From: Oreohelix idahoensis
Lineage: Eukaryota; Mollusca; Gastropoda; Stylommatophora; Oreohelicidae
Direction: 5' to 3'
Length of the DNA: 64,000 nt
NCBI GenBank assembly: GCA_024509875.1
Contig: JAMPIV010015268.1
Coordinates: 1 to 64,000 of the forward strand
The position numbers and the translations under genes were made by a program. Shown in pieces: positions 34,387 through 45,084 of this stretch. Each line of letters opens with the position of its first letter. Position 1 is the stretch's first letter. Below the pieces are notes generated by a model. That model was not told the DNA's origin. It did not search any database and saw only the letters and a program-made list of their open reading frames with translations.

Positions 34387-36766
34387 TGTCATGAAATATT
34401 CTAATCCACATATATAAATTATTAGGTAAATATGAAGCCTAACAAATAAAATTAATAAAGAGAAGAGCAATGGTAAAATAACAGTGCTGTCACAAAGAAT
34501 GTACTCGAAATCCCCCTTGTTTTCTGCTTCGTCTGCAAATTGTAACGCTTTCACGTTGATATAAAAGCTTACTGTATTATTACCCGCCTTCTTCAATGAA
34601 ACGTGTGCTGCATTTCTAAGAAAAACATTGAGACGTACTGCGTAATGACCTAAATTAATCCTAACATTAATTATACTGCGTTACCAAAACGAACGAACAG
34701 ATGGACAAAAGGATAAAGAGAGAGGGGAGGGCTGGAAATCAGGAACGCATGCATCACGCGTGTAAGTCTACATGCACTAATTTTTTTTCAGACGGACAGT
34801 GATAAAAGACACTACCCTTTCCCAGAGTTAGGTTTATAAATCATAAAAAACTCTTATTAGAAAAGATAACATTAGATGGGTTTACGGTTGAGAACATAAC
34901 AGTACCCAGACAGCACATCTTCGAAACAGGAGGTAGAAGAAATTGCATATTTTGAATGCAGCCACGTAGCTCCTTTAAATTTGTATTTTTTTTGGGTTCC
35001 TTAGGGCTTGCTGACAAATAATATGTAAAACGTTACGCAAATAGTCCAGGAATTAATAAATTATACCCAAAATAAAATATTGGGGGTGCCTGACAGCATA
35101 AAATCATTTCTGCTCATAAGATTTTTTTTTAACGTGTTTGAAAAAAATTTACGTTACAGAAATAGCCTACCATGTAAACTCCAAATTGATTGGAGCGCAA
35201 CAAATGAAAGCCTAACCACGATTGGTCGGGCTATAAATACTATCTTGGTTGTTAGGGGAAACGGGGAAAGGTAACATTTTTTCAAACACTTGTCGAAACG
35301 GGGCTCATTGGTCAGACTCGCTGATATACACACTTGGGAGCGTTAGTTCGAAACCACTTGTTTAAAATAGCTTGATAAAGCATCAGTGCGTTGAAGCCAG
35401 CATATATTTTGCTAAATAAAAGCCTGGAAGATAAGCAGATGGGAATTTGTGCCAGTTTGTGCCAGAATTCATTGCTAATCAACGTATCTGTGTTTATTCG
35501 TATGAATTGTGGTAAGCTTGAACCATTCAATATCTTTTAATGAAAATTGAATGTGAATTGTTGATTTATGCCTGTATATATATGTGTAGTTCAGTGGCCA
35601 ACGTGAGGTAAAGCCTGTAATGCTCCAGCCTGAACAGAGGGTGTCGGAGAGAAGTAAAACGGCATGGAATGGCCAAACAGTACACTGACACCTGGATGAT
35701 TGACTAGAAAGAAATAATGCTGGAAGTGCAGAGGCGTAGTAACCATTAAGAAGGGTAATACTGGAATAAAGTATTTCAAATGAAGCTGACAGTTGGCCTA
35801 ATGCTCTGAACTCAATGTTTGTGCTGTGTTGTGATCAATGTAACAAGAGAGTTTAAGTTAGTTATGAAGTAGAAGGTACATCCTTCTTGATTTCAGGGAC
35901 AGTGGTCTTGATGGTACTGAGCAGCACCTGGTCAGAGCTTTGCTGAATCCAGTGTCGGACAGCATACTCCTTGGTCCTTTTAGCTATCAGTGAGGTGTCT
36001 CCAGAGCCCAGAGGAGAATTCGAGCAGAGGAGTCCCTTCCTGCCGCCATCACGCCAGATAAGCTAACTTGGCCAGCTGAGCTCAACATTATGTCCCCTCA
36101 TCTTGAACTGACTTTGTAAAATTAACATTAAGAGGGGAATTTACTTGTCTTAAAATCAGGAACTGTGAACATCTCCAATACTAGTCCCTAAAGACAAACT
36201 ATTGAAGTCATGATGACAAATACCAACAGAGCTTGAACAAAACAAAACCAGTATTACCTCATTTTACTACTACACAACTGACACACATAGAACATTTGTA
36301 ATAATATATGTCACTACAATATTCATATTAAATACATTCTGTACATAACTTGTAATTTAAATTGATTGTGATTCCTGGTTCCCTTGTAGTTGAATCAGGA
36401 CACATATTCATTCATGCCAGTAATGAATACATATTGTTATTTGAAAGTTTATCAGTGACTCTTTTAAGATATCTTTGTAGAGTGTTATATGTATGTGAGT
36501 GTCACAGTGTTGTCAAGAGTAGTGGATTAAATTAAATTGTTTATCTGTCTGTTGTTGTGACTTACACTTCATCATACACATACCCTAGACACATAACGTA
36601 GCATCACACTATTCCAGAATAATTCTGACTGAGATATATAGATATGTGGTAGCAAGTAAGGTTATCTATAATACACTACTCTTAATAGATATAGATACCT
36701 TCACAGCTGATCTCAGTCAGTACACTAAGTTCCCTATAAGTATTTATAACATCCCACTTCACCACA
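34387..36766 (+). repeat. Element B 3' LTR
   Basis: 2,380 bp, nearly identical to the reconstructed B 5' LTR (2,377 bp). CTATAAATA lies at 35,231-35,239. It ends at the GTATC duplication (36,767-36,771) and rejoins the element C LTR. Confidence 0.93.
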
Positions 36767-36771
36767 GTATC

Positions 36772-37103
36772 GCAAAAGCGACCAATAAATGACTGTGGCG
36801 TAACATATCCAAGGTCCCTTCTGTCGAGTTCCTTACTTTATGTCAACTTGGGAAACGTGACTTTTCTCCGTTTCCCCCCCAATTACGTCTCCTTAGCCTT
36901 TCTAGTCTCACGCAATCTTTCCAGTCATATTTTTTCCTTTTTATCCGCCGTTCCCCTCCTGTTTAGCAAGTCAATTTTTATGGAGGGTGATGACCCGCGG
37001 TCTGGGCGATCATGTACTATAAGCAGCCTACGCATTATGTTTTTATCCTTAAATGTTATCTTTGGAGGTATTTTACCGTTGTATCTCTGTCACTTTCACT
37101 ACA
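36772..37103 (-). repeat. Element C 3' LTR, inner part
   Basis: Continues 16,778-18,711 after removal of element B and matches 43,672-44,010. It ends TTCACTACA at 37,103 against the polypurine tract of C. Confidence 0.92.
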
Positions 37104-37116
37104 CATCTCCCCACTT
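37104..37116 (-). promoter_or_regulatory. Element C polypurine tract
   Basis: Read on the minus strand, AAGTGGGGAGATG abuts the LTR start TGTAGTG. It lies about 75 bp after the RNase H stop codon. Confidence 0.8.
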
Positions 37117-37190
37117 GAAAACATGCCTATGGCAAGTTCCAAAACCAGCGATACACATAGGTAAAATTACTCCTCACGTCTGCCACTACT

Positions 37191-38508
37191 CTAATTTTGA
37201 TCACAGGGGTGCCGACTGAGGAAATCTGCACCGACATTCAATTTGCCTGGGATATATTGGATACTGAACTGATAAGGTTGAAGCAATAAAGACCACCTCA
37301 GCAATCTTGCGTTTTCATGCTTAGCCTGAGATAAGAATACGAGAGGCTGATGGTCCGTCTCCACCACAAAAGTCCTACCATACAGATAGATTTGAAACTT
37401 CTTTATTGCCCAGATTAACGCTAAACATTCTTTTTCGCTTGTGGAATATCCTTGTTCCGCCTTATTCAATTTACGGCTTGCATAAGCGACTGGTTTCAGT
37501 TCCCCATCAGGTGAAGATGATCTTTGCAACAAAGCCCCTCCTAGTCCTACATTACTTGCATCGGTTCTTAAGACAAAGTCCTGTGTCAAATCAGGCAGTT
37601 TGAGAATAGGCTTGCTAGTGAGTTTTTCCTTTAACTCTTGGAACGCTAGTTCACATTGTGCAGTCCAAATAATTTTATCTGGAAGTCCCTTGCGAGTCAG
37701 ATCAGTCAGAGGAGCACAAATAGCGTTAAAATTCTTGATGTATTTCTGATAAAATCCGCATAACGACACAAATGATCGCACGTCCTTTTTTGTTTGCGGC
37801 CTAGGTGCTCTCTGCAGTTTTTCCAAGTTCTTAGGATCAGGGGTCATATTACCCTGATATACAGTGTGTCCCAAGAATTCCAACTCTTTGCATCCAATAC
37901 AACATTTTGTTGGCCTAGCAGTTAAGTTCGCCTCCCGAAGTCTATCAAACAACATCTCCAGAGCTTCAATGTGTTCTTCAAATGTCTCTGTGGCGACGAG
38001 AATATCATCCATGAAATTCGTGATACATGGGTTATTCAGGGGATCCAACAATTTGCGCATCATCCTTGAAAACACACTCGGAGCATTTTTTCAGTCCGAA
38101 TGGTAGCATATTGAATTCATAATGTCCATCCGAAGTGCTAAAAGCCAAATAAGGTCTCACTTCAGGCTTCACTGGGATCTGGTAATAGCCTTTACTAAGA
38201 TCCACCTTTGAAAAGTATTTTGCCTTGTTCAGTCTGGCAAATAACTGTTTTGTGTCTGGTAATGGATCCACTTGTCCTTCTGTGACAGCATTCAGTTTCC
38301 TGTAATCTATGCACAGTCTGTGTTCCCAAGACGGTTTCCTCAACAAAACGACACTAGAACTAAAAGATGATTCACTGTGCGAAATAATCCCCTCCTTCAA
38401 CAAATACTCTATTTCTTCCTTCAATGCCTTCTCCTTCGCGAACGGAATAGAATAGGCTCTCATACAGATTGGGTTTGAGTCTACCAGTTTCATGTCATAC
38501 TGTAGCAA
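37191..38508 (-). pseudogene. pol: Element C reverse transcriptase and RNase H
   Basis: From 38,508 the frame gives MRAYSIPFAKEKALKEEIEY, SSVVLLRKPSWEHRLCIDYR, YFSKVDLSKGYYQIPVKPE and MLPFGLK. An extra A in the run at about 38,085-38,096 shifts the frame, and the rest continues from 38,075: MFSRMMRKLLDPL, the catalytic NFMDDILVATE, SLCGFYQKYIKNF, LRTDASNVGLGGALL, YSTSEKECLALIWAIKKFQ, VETDHQPLVFLSQAKHENAR and GADFLSRHPCDQN. All RT and RNase H blocks are present. The protein is about 85% similar to that of A/B, which marks C as a distinct lineage. Correcting one homopolymer base would leave it open. Confidence 0.9.
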
Positions 38509-39075
38509 ATTTGTATGGCCTGGTTTATCTGTTAATACATCTGTATGTTCCTCCAGAACTTGTTGAACTCTCTCCCTCTGGTTTTTTAGTCAGGTGCTTA
38601 CTGACTTTTACCTGTGCTGCGGTTTCACAAGGATGTAATGGGTATTCATGTGAGGTGAGTGGTTCTTTTTGCATCTGGGTTGCAATAGCCAAGGTCAATA
38701 AGGGGGTGCTTTCCTGGAGTGGTCTGTCCAGATACTTCTTTAACAGGTTTACATGATAAACTTTCTCCTTCCCCTTTTTGTCAATTTTATAGTTTGTTCT
38801 AGACACCTTCTCTAAAACCGTATATGGACCTTGCCAACCAATTTGTAATTTATTCTGGCTTCCGGGTAGTAGAAGCAGCACCTTCTCTCCGACTGCCAGT
38901 TCCCTGTCCTTTGCCTTCCTATTAAAATATGCTGCATGTTTCTTCCTGGCTTGCTTCAAATTATCATTTGCCAGTTTCCATCCAGCTTTCAAACGAGTGG
39001 TCAGTTCGTTCACGTATTGATACGATGAGGTAACAGTCTCTTCCGCCTTCTCATCTGTCCAGGTCCTTAATAGAG
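38509..39075 (-). pseudogene. pol: Element C integrase C-terminal domain
   Basis: On the minus strand from about 39,070: VALLRTWTDEKAEETVTSSY, NELTTRLKAGWKLANDNLKQ, NRKAKDRELAVGEKVLLLLP, GWQGPYTVLEKVSRTNYKID and VYHVNLLKKYLDRP. This is the GPY/F module that follows the catalytic core in Ty3/gypsy integrases and binds DNA or chromatin. It is followed by the linker HPCETAAQVKVSKHLTK. There the A-run near 38,585 has one base too many and shifts the frame before RT. Placing this domain before RT is the Gmr1 order. Confidence 0.85.
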
Positions 39076-39729
39076 CTACATCTGGATCTTTAATTTATCA
39101 TACTTATTTTTCATGGAACCCATCGGGTCCCGTCCATTAGAAGCTCTATAATGAGGACTTTTCTTCCTAGAATCATCACTCACAAATCGACCACTACCAA
39201 TTTTTTTCTGGGGTTTGTCTCCCCACTTAAGATTGTTTATGAGAGATCTTCGCTCTCTTGTCTGTTCTTCCAGTTTATATAAGTCTGACCGAGGGATTGT
39301 CATCTTATCCTGGGTAAAATTTCTTCTTTGTACTCTTCGCATAGTGGCCATGTTAATCCATTCAAGTGAAGACTGGGTGTGAAAAGGGGGCTCCCATTCC
39401 ACTTTGTCTACCCGAGTATAATTAGTTTTCCTTTCAGGCCTAAAGTTGCCCCGTGGCGTTTCTAGGTCCTGCACATATTTTCCCTTTGTGGGTGTTCCCT
39501 CATGAAATACGCCACATGCTTCTACAAAGTTTTCAACATCGACAGTTACGTCGGGCCAATAGTATTTTCGAGCAATCTTTTGGCAGATGGTACCGACTTT
39601 CTCATGGTCACCATCTTTTCCAACATGTAAGCTCCTTATTAAGTTTGCCCTATATATCTTGGGAAGAACTAACTGTCCGTGACCAGGGGATCTAGTTCCT
39701 GTCTTCCTATATAAGAGTTTGTTCTTCAT
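39076..39729 (-). CDS. pol: Element C integrase zinc-finger region plus unknown conserved segment
   Basis: A 217-residue frame. Residues 1-75 are the integrase N-terminal region: LLYRKTGTRSPGHGQLVLPK, His35 and His42 (SLHVGKDGDHEK), KYYWPDVTVDVENFVEACGV with Cys72. The fourth zinc ligand expected at residue 75 is Phe. Residues 76-204 (39,504-39,118) are the unknown segment shared with A and B: EWEPPFHTQSSL, MATMRRVQRRNFTQDK, IPRSDLYKLEEQTRERRSLI, KWGDKPQKKIGSGRFVSDDS and HYRASNGRD. It is hydrophilic and basic, with no membrane segment and no DDE triad. The frame ends KYDKLKIQM, and the integrase C-terminal domain follows in another frame. Confidence 0.75.
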   Translation of the reverse strand: MKNKLLYRKTGTRSPGHGQLVLPKIYRANLIRSLHVGKDGDHEKVGTICQKIARKYYWPDVTVDVENFVEACGVFHEGTPTKGKYVQDLETPRGNFRPERKTNYTRVDKVEWEPPFHTQSSLEWINMATMRRVQRRNFTQDKMTIPRSDLYKLEEQTRERRSLINNLKWGDKPQKKIGSGRFVSDDSRKKSPHYRASNGRDPMGSMKNKYDKLKIQM

Positions 39730-40465
39730 GAAATATTCCCCCTTGCTCGGAGGGTGTGTGGCATTTGGGCAATTTTTTAAAACAGGGCTTGAGTGTCCTA
39801 TCCTCAGCCTGCGCCTTCCTCATCTCCTCTGGATGAGCATTTATAGGTTCACCTTCTTCCTCCTTCTTCTGTGACCTGGTCTGCACTGTCGCCATGATCA
39901 CAGGTTTCTCGGGATTCCCCAAGAAGACGTATCTACACCCCAATATCAGAGGGTAGATTGGTTCATCTATCACTGCTGCTCTGATTTCTCCCTCCACATA
40001 GCGAGTTTTCACCGTTATCCTTGCGATGGGAAGTGTCATGAGTGGTATGTCCTTAGTCGCCCCTTGTATTTCCACTGTTTCTGTGGTATACTGACTTGGG
40101 TCCACTAGGCTAGACTTCACAACTGAATCATAATCCAAACCTGTATCATAAAGGCACCTTATGGTGACCCCATTACAAATAACATCCTCACAAACTGGGG
40201 GGTGATAAGGTTCCTGTTGTCCATTAGGATTAACCTTTAATCTTCGCGTCCCCGACTTCATTGCAGCAATGTTTGAAGGTTTCCTTCTACAAAATTCGGT
40301 GTTATGGTTATCCTTCTTGCACCATTTACACCATCTTTTTCCTTGGTTCAACGGTTTTCTTTCATTGAACTTTTGGTCATTGAACTGTGAGTTTCTGTCG
40401 CGATAGTCATTTCTTGGCCGCTCAAAGTTTGTCCTACCTTTTATTTCCCTGCTCTCTATTATCAA
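39730..40465 (-). CDS. pol: Element C zinc knuckle and aspartic protease
   Basis: From 40,465 the frame carries the zinc knuckle WCKWCKKDNHNTEFC (C-x2-C-x4-H-x4-C, residues 46-59). An aspartic protease domain follows with VCEDVICNGVTIRCLYDTGL (catalytic D-T-G at residues 107-109, about 40,139-40,147) and the terminal PIYPLILGCRYVFLG hydrophobic motif. Then come VIMATVQTRSQ and the PEEMRKAQAEDRTL linker. The protease cleaves Gag and Pol during particle maturation. Residues about 64-188 of this frame, including the whole protease, are absent from A and B. Confidence 0.85.
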
Positions 40466-41466
40466 ATTTATTAAATTGCTGTGGAGCTTTAAAATTGTCT
40501 ATGTGCTTCTTTTTAGCACCACTTACCTCTGCCTGAGCTGCCTGATACCTCTCAGCAACATTTAAAATTTCCCCCAACTTCTCTGCACCTTGTTCCATGA
40601 GAAATTTTCTCATGTCTGGAGCCATGGACTCTCTCAATTGCTCAATCATGATCATTTCTTTAAGATCTTGGGTCTTCCCCAGAGCCGTCCATTTCTCCAA
40701 ATAGGTTTCTAGTCTAGCAGAGAATTGGTGGTATGTCTCCCCAGACAACAGTTTGGCATTTCTAAATTTCTTACGATAAAATTCACCATTCTTCTCGTAC
40801 CTTAATAACAAAGCCTGCTTTAACATGTCATAATTGTCTTGGTCTTCCCTGTTCATTTTGGCAAATACTTCATAAGAAGTACCTCTCAATCCCTGTGATA
40901 GCTTTAAACTCCACCTCTCTCTCTCTAACCCATATGTAGTAGCTAATAACTCAAAACGTCCTAGGTACCCCTCTATGTCATCGTCTTTTTCAACAAAATG
41001 GTCTAAATGAAACCCCATAGCTGAGTTTGAGGCTCCCAGACTGGGCGTAGCATCTGAGGCAAAAGGGCTGGCACCATTTTCAGGAGCCGGGCCTTGTAAT
41101 TCCAGCTCCCTTAGTCGTAATTCGTGCTCCCTTTGCAACCTTCTATCTTCTGCCTCCCTTTCGGCAGTCAACCTTTTTTCTTCTGCCTCCCTTTCGGCAG
41201 TCAACCTTTTTTCTTCTGCCTCCCTTTGCTGTCGTTTTTCTTCTGCCTCCCTTTGCTGTCGTTTTTTCTTCTGCCTCAATCTGCAGCCTCTTAATTTCTC
41301 TATCAGCCTCAATTTGTAACCTCTTCTCTTCAGCTACCTTTCTATCTTCCCTTTCAATATATTTATCACATTCAGCCGTTACATATTGAATTAAAATTTG
41401 ACCCTCCATTCCCATCTCCTTTGCGGTCAGCACAGCAGCTGATCGGAATTTTGCTAGCTCCGCCAT
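40434..41466 (-). pseudogene. gag: Element C gag (coiled coil, SCAN-like capsid), one frameshift
   Basis: Starts at 41,466 with MAELAKFRSAAVLTAKEMG, close to MADLAKFRSAAVQTAKELG in A/B. A repetitive Glu/Lys/Arg region follows (units QQREAEEKR and LTAEREAEEKR), breaking frame at about 41,260, where one unit has TTTTTT and its neighbour TTTTT. The main frame (41,312-40,434) contains MGFHLDHFVEKDDDIEGYLG, ERWSLKLSQGLRGTSYEVFA, LLLRYEKNGEFYRKKFRNAK and the SCAN-like block ETYHQFSARLETYLEKW with QLRESMAPDMRKFLMEQGA. It then overlaps the zinc-knuckle frame. It reads cleanly through the spot where both A and B have T-run changes. Confidence 0.88.
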
Positions 41467-41713
41467 ACTTTTCAGACAATATAATAATATACAAGCTAAA
41501 TCTCTAACCAGTAAATACACTAAGTACTTCTTATGACTATAGTCTAACTAATTCTAACTAACCAGTTAACTAATTAATTATCACTGGCTGTGAAGATTCA
41601 CCAACTTTTATCTGCAGGGACACTTTTAATTTTAAAGGGAATTTCACAATTTTTTTTTCCCCTAATTTTATTTCTCCAACCAGGAGATCCTAATATTACT
41701 GTTGGGCTAATTA

Positions 41714-41736
41714 TCCCTGGACAAGACCCCAATGTA
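41714..41736 (-). promoter_or_regulatory. Element C primer-binding site region
   Basis: After the 5' LTR end CCCACTACA come TACA and then TTGGGGTCTTGTCCAGGGA. The first nine bases and the 4-base spacer length match A and B, while the rest has diverged. Confidence 0.65.
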
Positions 41737-44010
41737 TGTAGTGGGTTTGATGGTATTGTATGATGGTGATATTACTAAATGTAATGTATGAGGCCAGCTG
41801 TGAAGGCTCCTGAGATAAAATGTAGTTGTGAATTGTCAGAAGGCCTTTCTTGCTACCACTACGACCTCACACTCAATTTTTTTTCTTAATGAATGTAGCT
41901 ATGTAAAATGTCTAGGGTAATGATATGTAATGTGGTGTGATAGTTATAGATACACCCACAGATATTTAAGCAGACTAATAATATTTAACAAATATTATAA
42001 TACACTGAACTAACTCAAGAGTGTAAAATTTTTGATAGAATTATATTACATTTATTTGTTCTGGATCAAGTTTTATGTTGACCAGAACTTTTTTTTTAAA
42101 AAAAAAAGGATTTAAAAATTATGAAAGAAATGCATGGAATGTTACATAATAAATGCAAGAGTGTACATATATAAGTACTAGACTAGTTAGTTTTATTAAA
42201 ATGTTCTAGTAGTCATCTACTTGGGAGGATAGTTAATGCTTGTGCTGTTGGGGTGGCCTCATCACACCTGTCTATATTGACTACACAGTGTCCAGTAAAT
42301 TACAGGAATTTTATGGGGTATTAGTAACTAAAAGGCGTTGGTGAACTTCCAGCAGACCAGAGGCTCACTCAACTTGCATATGTAGCTCTGGTGCTGAAAT
42401 CTGGTGGTCCCACCTCTCCGTGCTGGCGGGCAATAATAGTGGTCTCTGTCACAACGTACTGCACAGATACACTCGAGTAAAATCACCAACTGAATGGACA
42501 CCGCCTTGTTGACAACTGAAACTCACAGCTCTGCAATCAAAGTATTGGCTATGTGTCAAAATTCTATTCTCTACCCACGTCTGGACACAACACGGACACA
42601 ACAACCACATCATACAGACAGGTCAGATCTCTCTGACCAAACAGCACATTTACCATGGTGGTTTTACATCAGATAGGTCCTCCCAGACTATAGATTCTGA
42701 AAAAATATTTATTAGTTTCCTTCCCTAAAAGTGGATAGGTAATATGTTTCATTATTCTCAACACTTGATCTGTCTTTCCTAACCCTTGCTGGAGTTTATG
42801 TATATTGTTGGTCCCTAGACCCTGACTTGGGCGGGGGGTCTAGAGCAAATCCCTACTTGTTTGTAAGGCTAGATTATGATATGGCAGTATCAAATCACTC
42901 GAACATTAAACAATATTCAAAATATACAAAGAAATAATTTCAATCTTACCAGATTATGAATAAAGAACACAGAAATGCTAGCAAAACTCAGCTGAGCTGC
43001 TGGCTATAGTATGGCGTCCCTGAACTTATTTCACTTTCTTTCATTTGGAAATCACCACACTTTAAAATACTGTGTCTATCATCGAACAACTATTGAGGAA
43101 TGGCCCCACTTGCGCGTCTGAGCGCCGATAAAATGATTGTCTGTGGCCAATCACTGCCTAGGTTTATTTCAAATTCAAATTTCCTACCCTAAAGTCATTT
43201 CAGTCATGCTTCAGTCAAGTATGGATGTTTATCTGTTAGTCTGTCCGTCTCTCTACTTGTTTTTTTTCAAAAACGTACTTGATTTTTGAACCAACCTTTC
43301 TCTCCCCTCCAAAATTTTGTCGTTAAAAGTTATATTTAGACACAGCTCCCACCAATGTCCCTTCGCTTCCCTACTAAGTAGATTTGAACACCTGCGTCTC
43401 AAGGTCGTGTTTTTTTTGTGCAAATAGCGACACTTTTTATTCCATACAGTCTGTCGCTGATGTGAACAACACTGTCTTTTGTCATTATCTTCAATATTAT
43501 CTATCCGTCTGTAAAATTAAGAACATATTAGTTCACTGCTCAGAATGGGCCATCCGGCCAGCTAATTTTTATATTCCTAACATTAATATTACGAAAAAGT
43601 TACTTTTTAATTTTTGTAATATTCCAAACATCTGCGTTCTGCCGCTGAATTCAAATCAAAGGCTTGGTATCGCAAAAGCGACCAATAAATGACTGTGGCG
43701 TAACATATCCAAGGTCCCTTCTGTCGAGTTCCTTACTTTATGTCAACTTGGGAAACGTGACTTTTCTCCGTTTCCCCCCCCCCCCCAATTGCGTCTCCTT
43801 AGCCTTTCTAGTCTCACGCAATCTTTCCAGTCATATTTTTTTCCTTTTTATCCGCCGTTCCCCTCCTGTCTAGCAAGTCAATTTTTATGGAGGGTGATGA
43901 CCCGCGGTCTGGGCGATCATGTACTATCAGCAGCCTACGCATTATGTTTTTATCCTTACCTGTTATCTTTGGAGGTATTTTACCGTTGTATCTCTGTCAC
44001 TTTCACTACA
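41737..44010 (-). repeat. Element C 5' LTR, uninterrupted
   Basis: 2,274 bp, from TGTAGTG to CACTACA. It preserves the pre-insertion site of element B at about 43,664-43,681 (GGCTTGGTATCGCAAAAG). Differences from the other LTR are few and mostly in homopolymers (for example the A/T run at 42,090 and the C-run at 43,776). I found no convincing TATA box in the element's orientation. Confidence 0.93.
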
Positions 44011-44265
44011 CTGTTATAATGTATTTCTCTGGTATACGTTATTATCTTTTTAATATCGTATTATGGTATTTGTCTGGTGTAGATATTTAACTTCTTACGG
44101 TGACATTATGGTGTTTTTTTTCTTATGTACATTATTATCTTCCTACAGTGGTGTTATTCCATTTTTCTCTGTTGTGTATTATTATCTTCTTACAGTGGTG
44201 TCTTATTTCTCTGGTGTGTATTATTATCTTCATACAGTGGTATTTAGATATATTTCTCAGATGTG
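44011..44265. repeat. Minisatellite, about 45-50-bp unit, right half
   Basis: Units read TTATTATCTTCTTACAGTGG, then TGT.TTATTTCTCTGGTGT. About five copies continue the array broken at 16,777 by element C. Confidence 0.8.
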
Positions 44266-44495
44266 GTAATGCATCCGTTATTCATTTCATGTATAGAAGA
44301 TTTAATTTAATTTTCACACGCACAAGTATGAAAACATTTCATTCATATAAAAGCGCCTACATATATATCTAAAAGTGTACAGACATATAAGTCTGTACAA
44401 ACATATAAATATGCTACGTTCATAAACAAATGCATTGAAACTGTATAAACATATTTACATACGAACACAAATAACGACAAGGACTTTCCTTTCTG

Positions 44496-44820
44496 TCAAA
44501 ATGAAACTATGGCTTTCTTCTTCTTCTCCTTCTTCTTCGTACACTCTAAGATGACTACCTGAATATTTCCAAATAAGGTAGTGGTCAGCTCGAGGCTATT
44601 TGCTTCTTCATAGAGTTTTTCCAGAAATTGTACTGATGACGACCATTTGTGCTTTCTGTGTTCTTTATATGTTGAGCATCTTTGAAACAGATGTTCAGCA
44701 GTCATTTTATCAGTGCCATATTTACAATAATCAGTAGTTTCTATTTTTAGTTTGTTGAATAGATGGTATCTCAATCTGTTGTGGCCCATGTAGAGTCTGC
44801 TGGTAATATGCATCATATTG
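44496..44820 (-). pseudogene. C-terminal fragment of a LINE of the RNase H-bearing type
   Basis: The minus-strand frame reads MGHNRLRYHLFNKLKI, then TDYCKYGTDKMTAEHLFQRC and STYKEHRKHKW. The arginine-rich GHNRLR stretch and the C-x2-G...AEHL..C..Y pattern resemble the C-terminal zinc-binding tail of I/jockey-type LINE polyproteins. The end is a GAAGAAGAAGG tail (plus strand 44,517-44,540). The fragment is 5'-truncated, with no RT or RNase H core. Clade is my inference. Confidence 0.6.
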
Positions 44821-45084
44821 TTAAAACACTTTCTGATAGTTTTGAAAACAGACGAAGAAGGCAGTGTTGCATTGCAGCAAGAGGTAACAAAAAGATGCTA
44901 GGTATTGCACTCATTGAGAACACAAATGGATAGCATTACAAGGTAGTATCTGATCTCGAATCCTCAGTGTAAGAGAGATTTAGGGAGACCGAAAACACAC
45001 GGAGAAAAGAACTGTTGACCTAAATGAAGGGGATAAAGAAGACAATTAAAAATACGTGGAAAAAAAATGGCACATAACAGGTTG

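Larger units (their letters stand above)
18712..36766 (+). mobile_element. Element B: full-length protease-less Gmr1-like retrotransposon, host of nested A
   Basis: The ends are TGTCATG (18,712) and TTCACCACA (36,766), with the target duplication GTATC on both sides. The uninterrupted site (GGCTTGGTATCGCAAAAG) is preserved in the other C LTR at about 43,664-43,681. The 5' LTR is 18,712-20,163 plus 29,276-30,200, and the 3' LTR is 34,387-36,766. Without element A it is about 8.94 kb. Variants private to both B LTRs, such as TAAATATGAAGCC and GGATAAAGAGAGAGGGG, confirm that the two distant pieces belong together. Gag, integrase parts, RT and RNase H are recognisable. Confidence 0.93.
16778..44010 (-). 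mobile_element. Element C: full-length Gmr1-like Ty3/gypsy retrotransposon, host of nested B and A
   Basis: The ends are TGTAGTG (16,778) and CACTACA (44,010), flanked by a perfect 5-bp duplication CTGTT at 16,773-16,777 and 44,011-44,015. The element runs on the minus strand, so its 5' LTR is at 41,737-44,010. Its 3' LTR is at 16,778-18,711 plus 36,772-37,103, split by element B. Without the insertion it is about 9.17 kb. The internal region encodes gag with a zinc knuckle, a protease, integrase parts, RT and RNase H in that order. The two LTR copies are nearly identical, so the insertion is young. It keeps the protease that A and B have lost. Confidence 0.93.
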
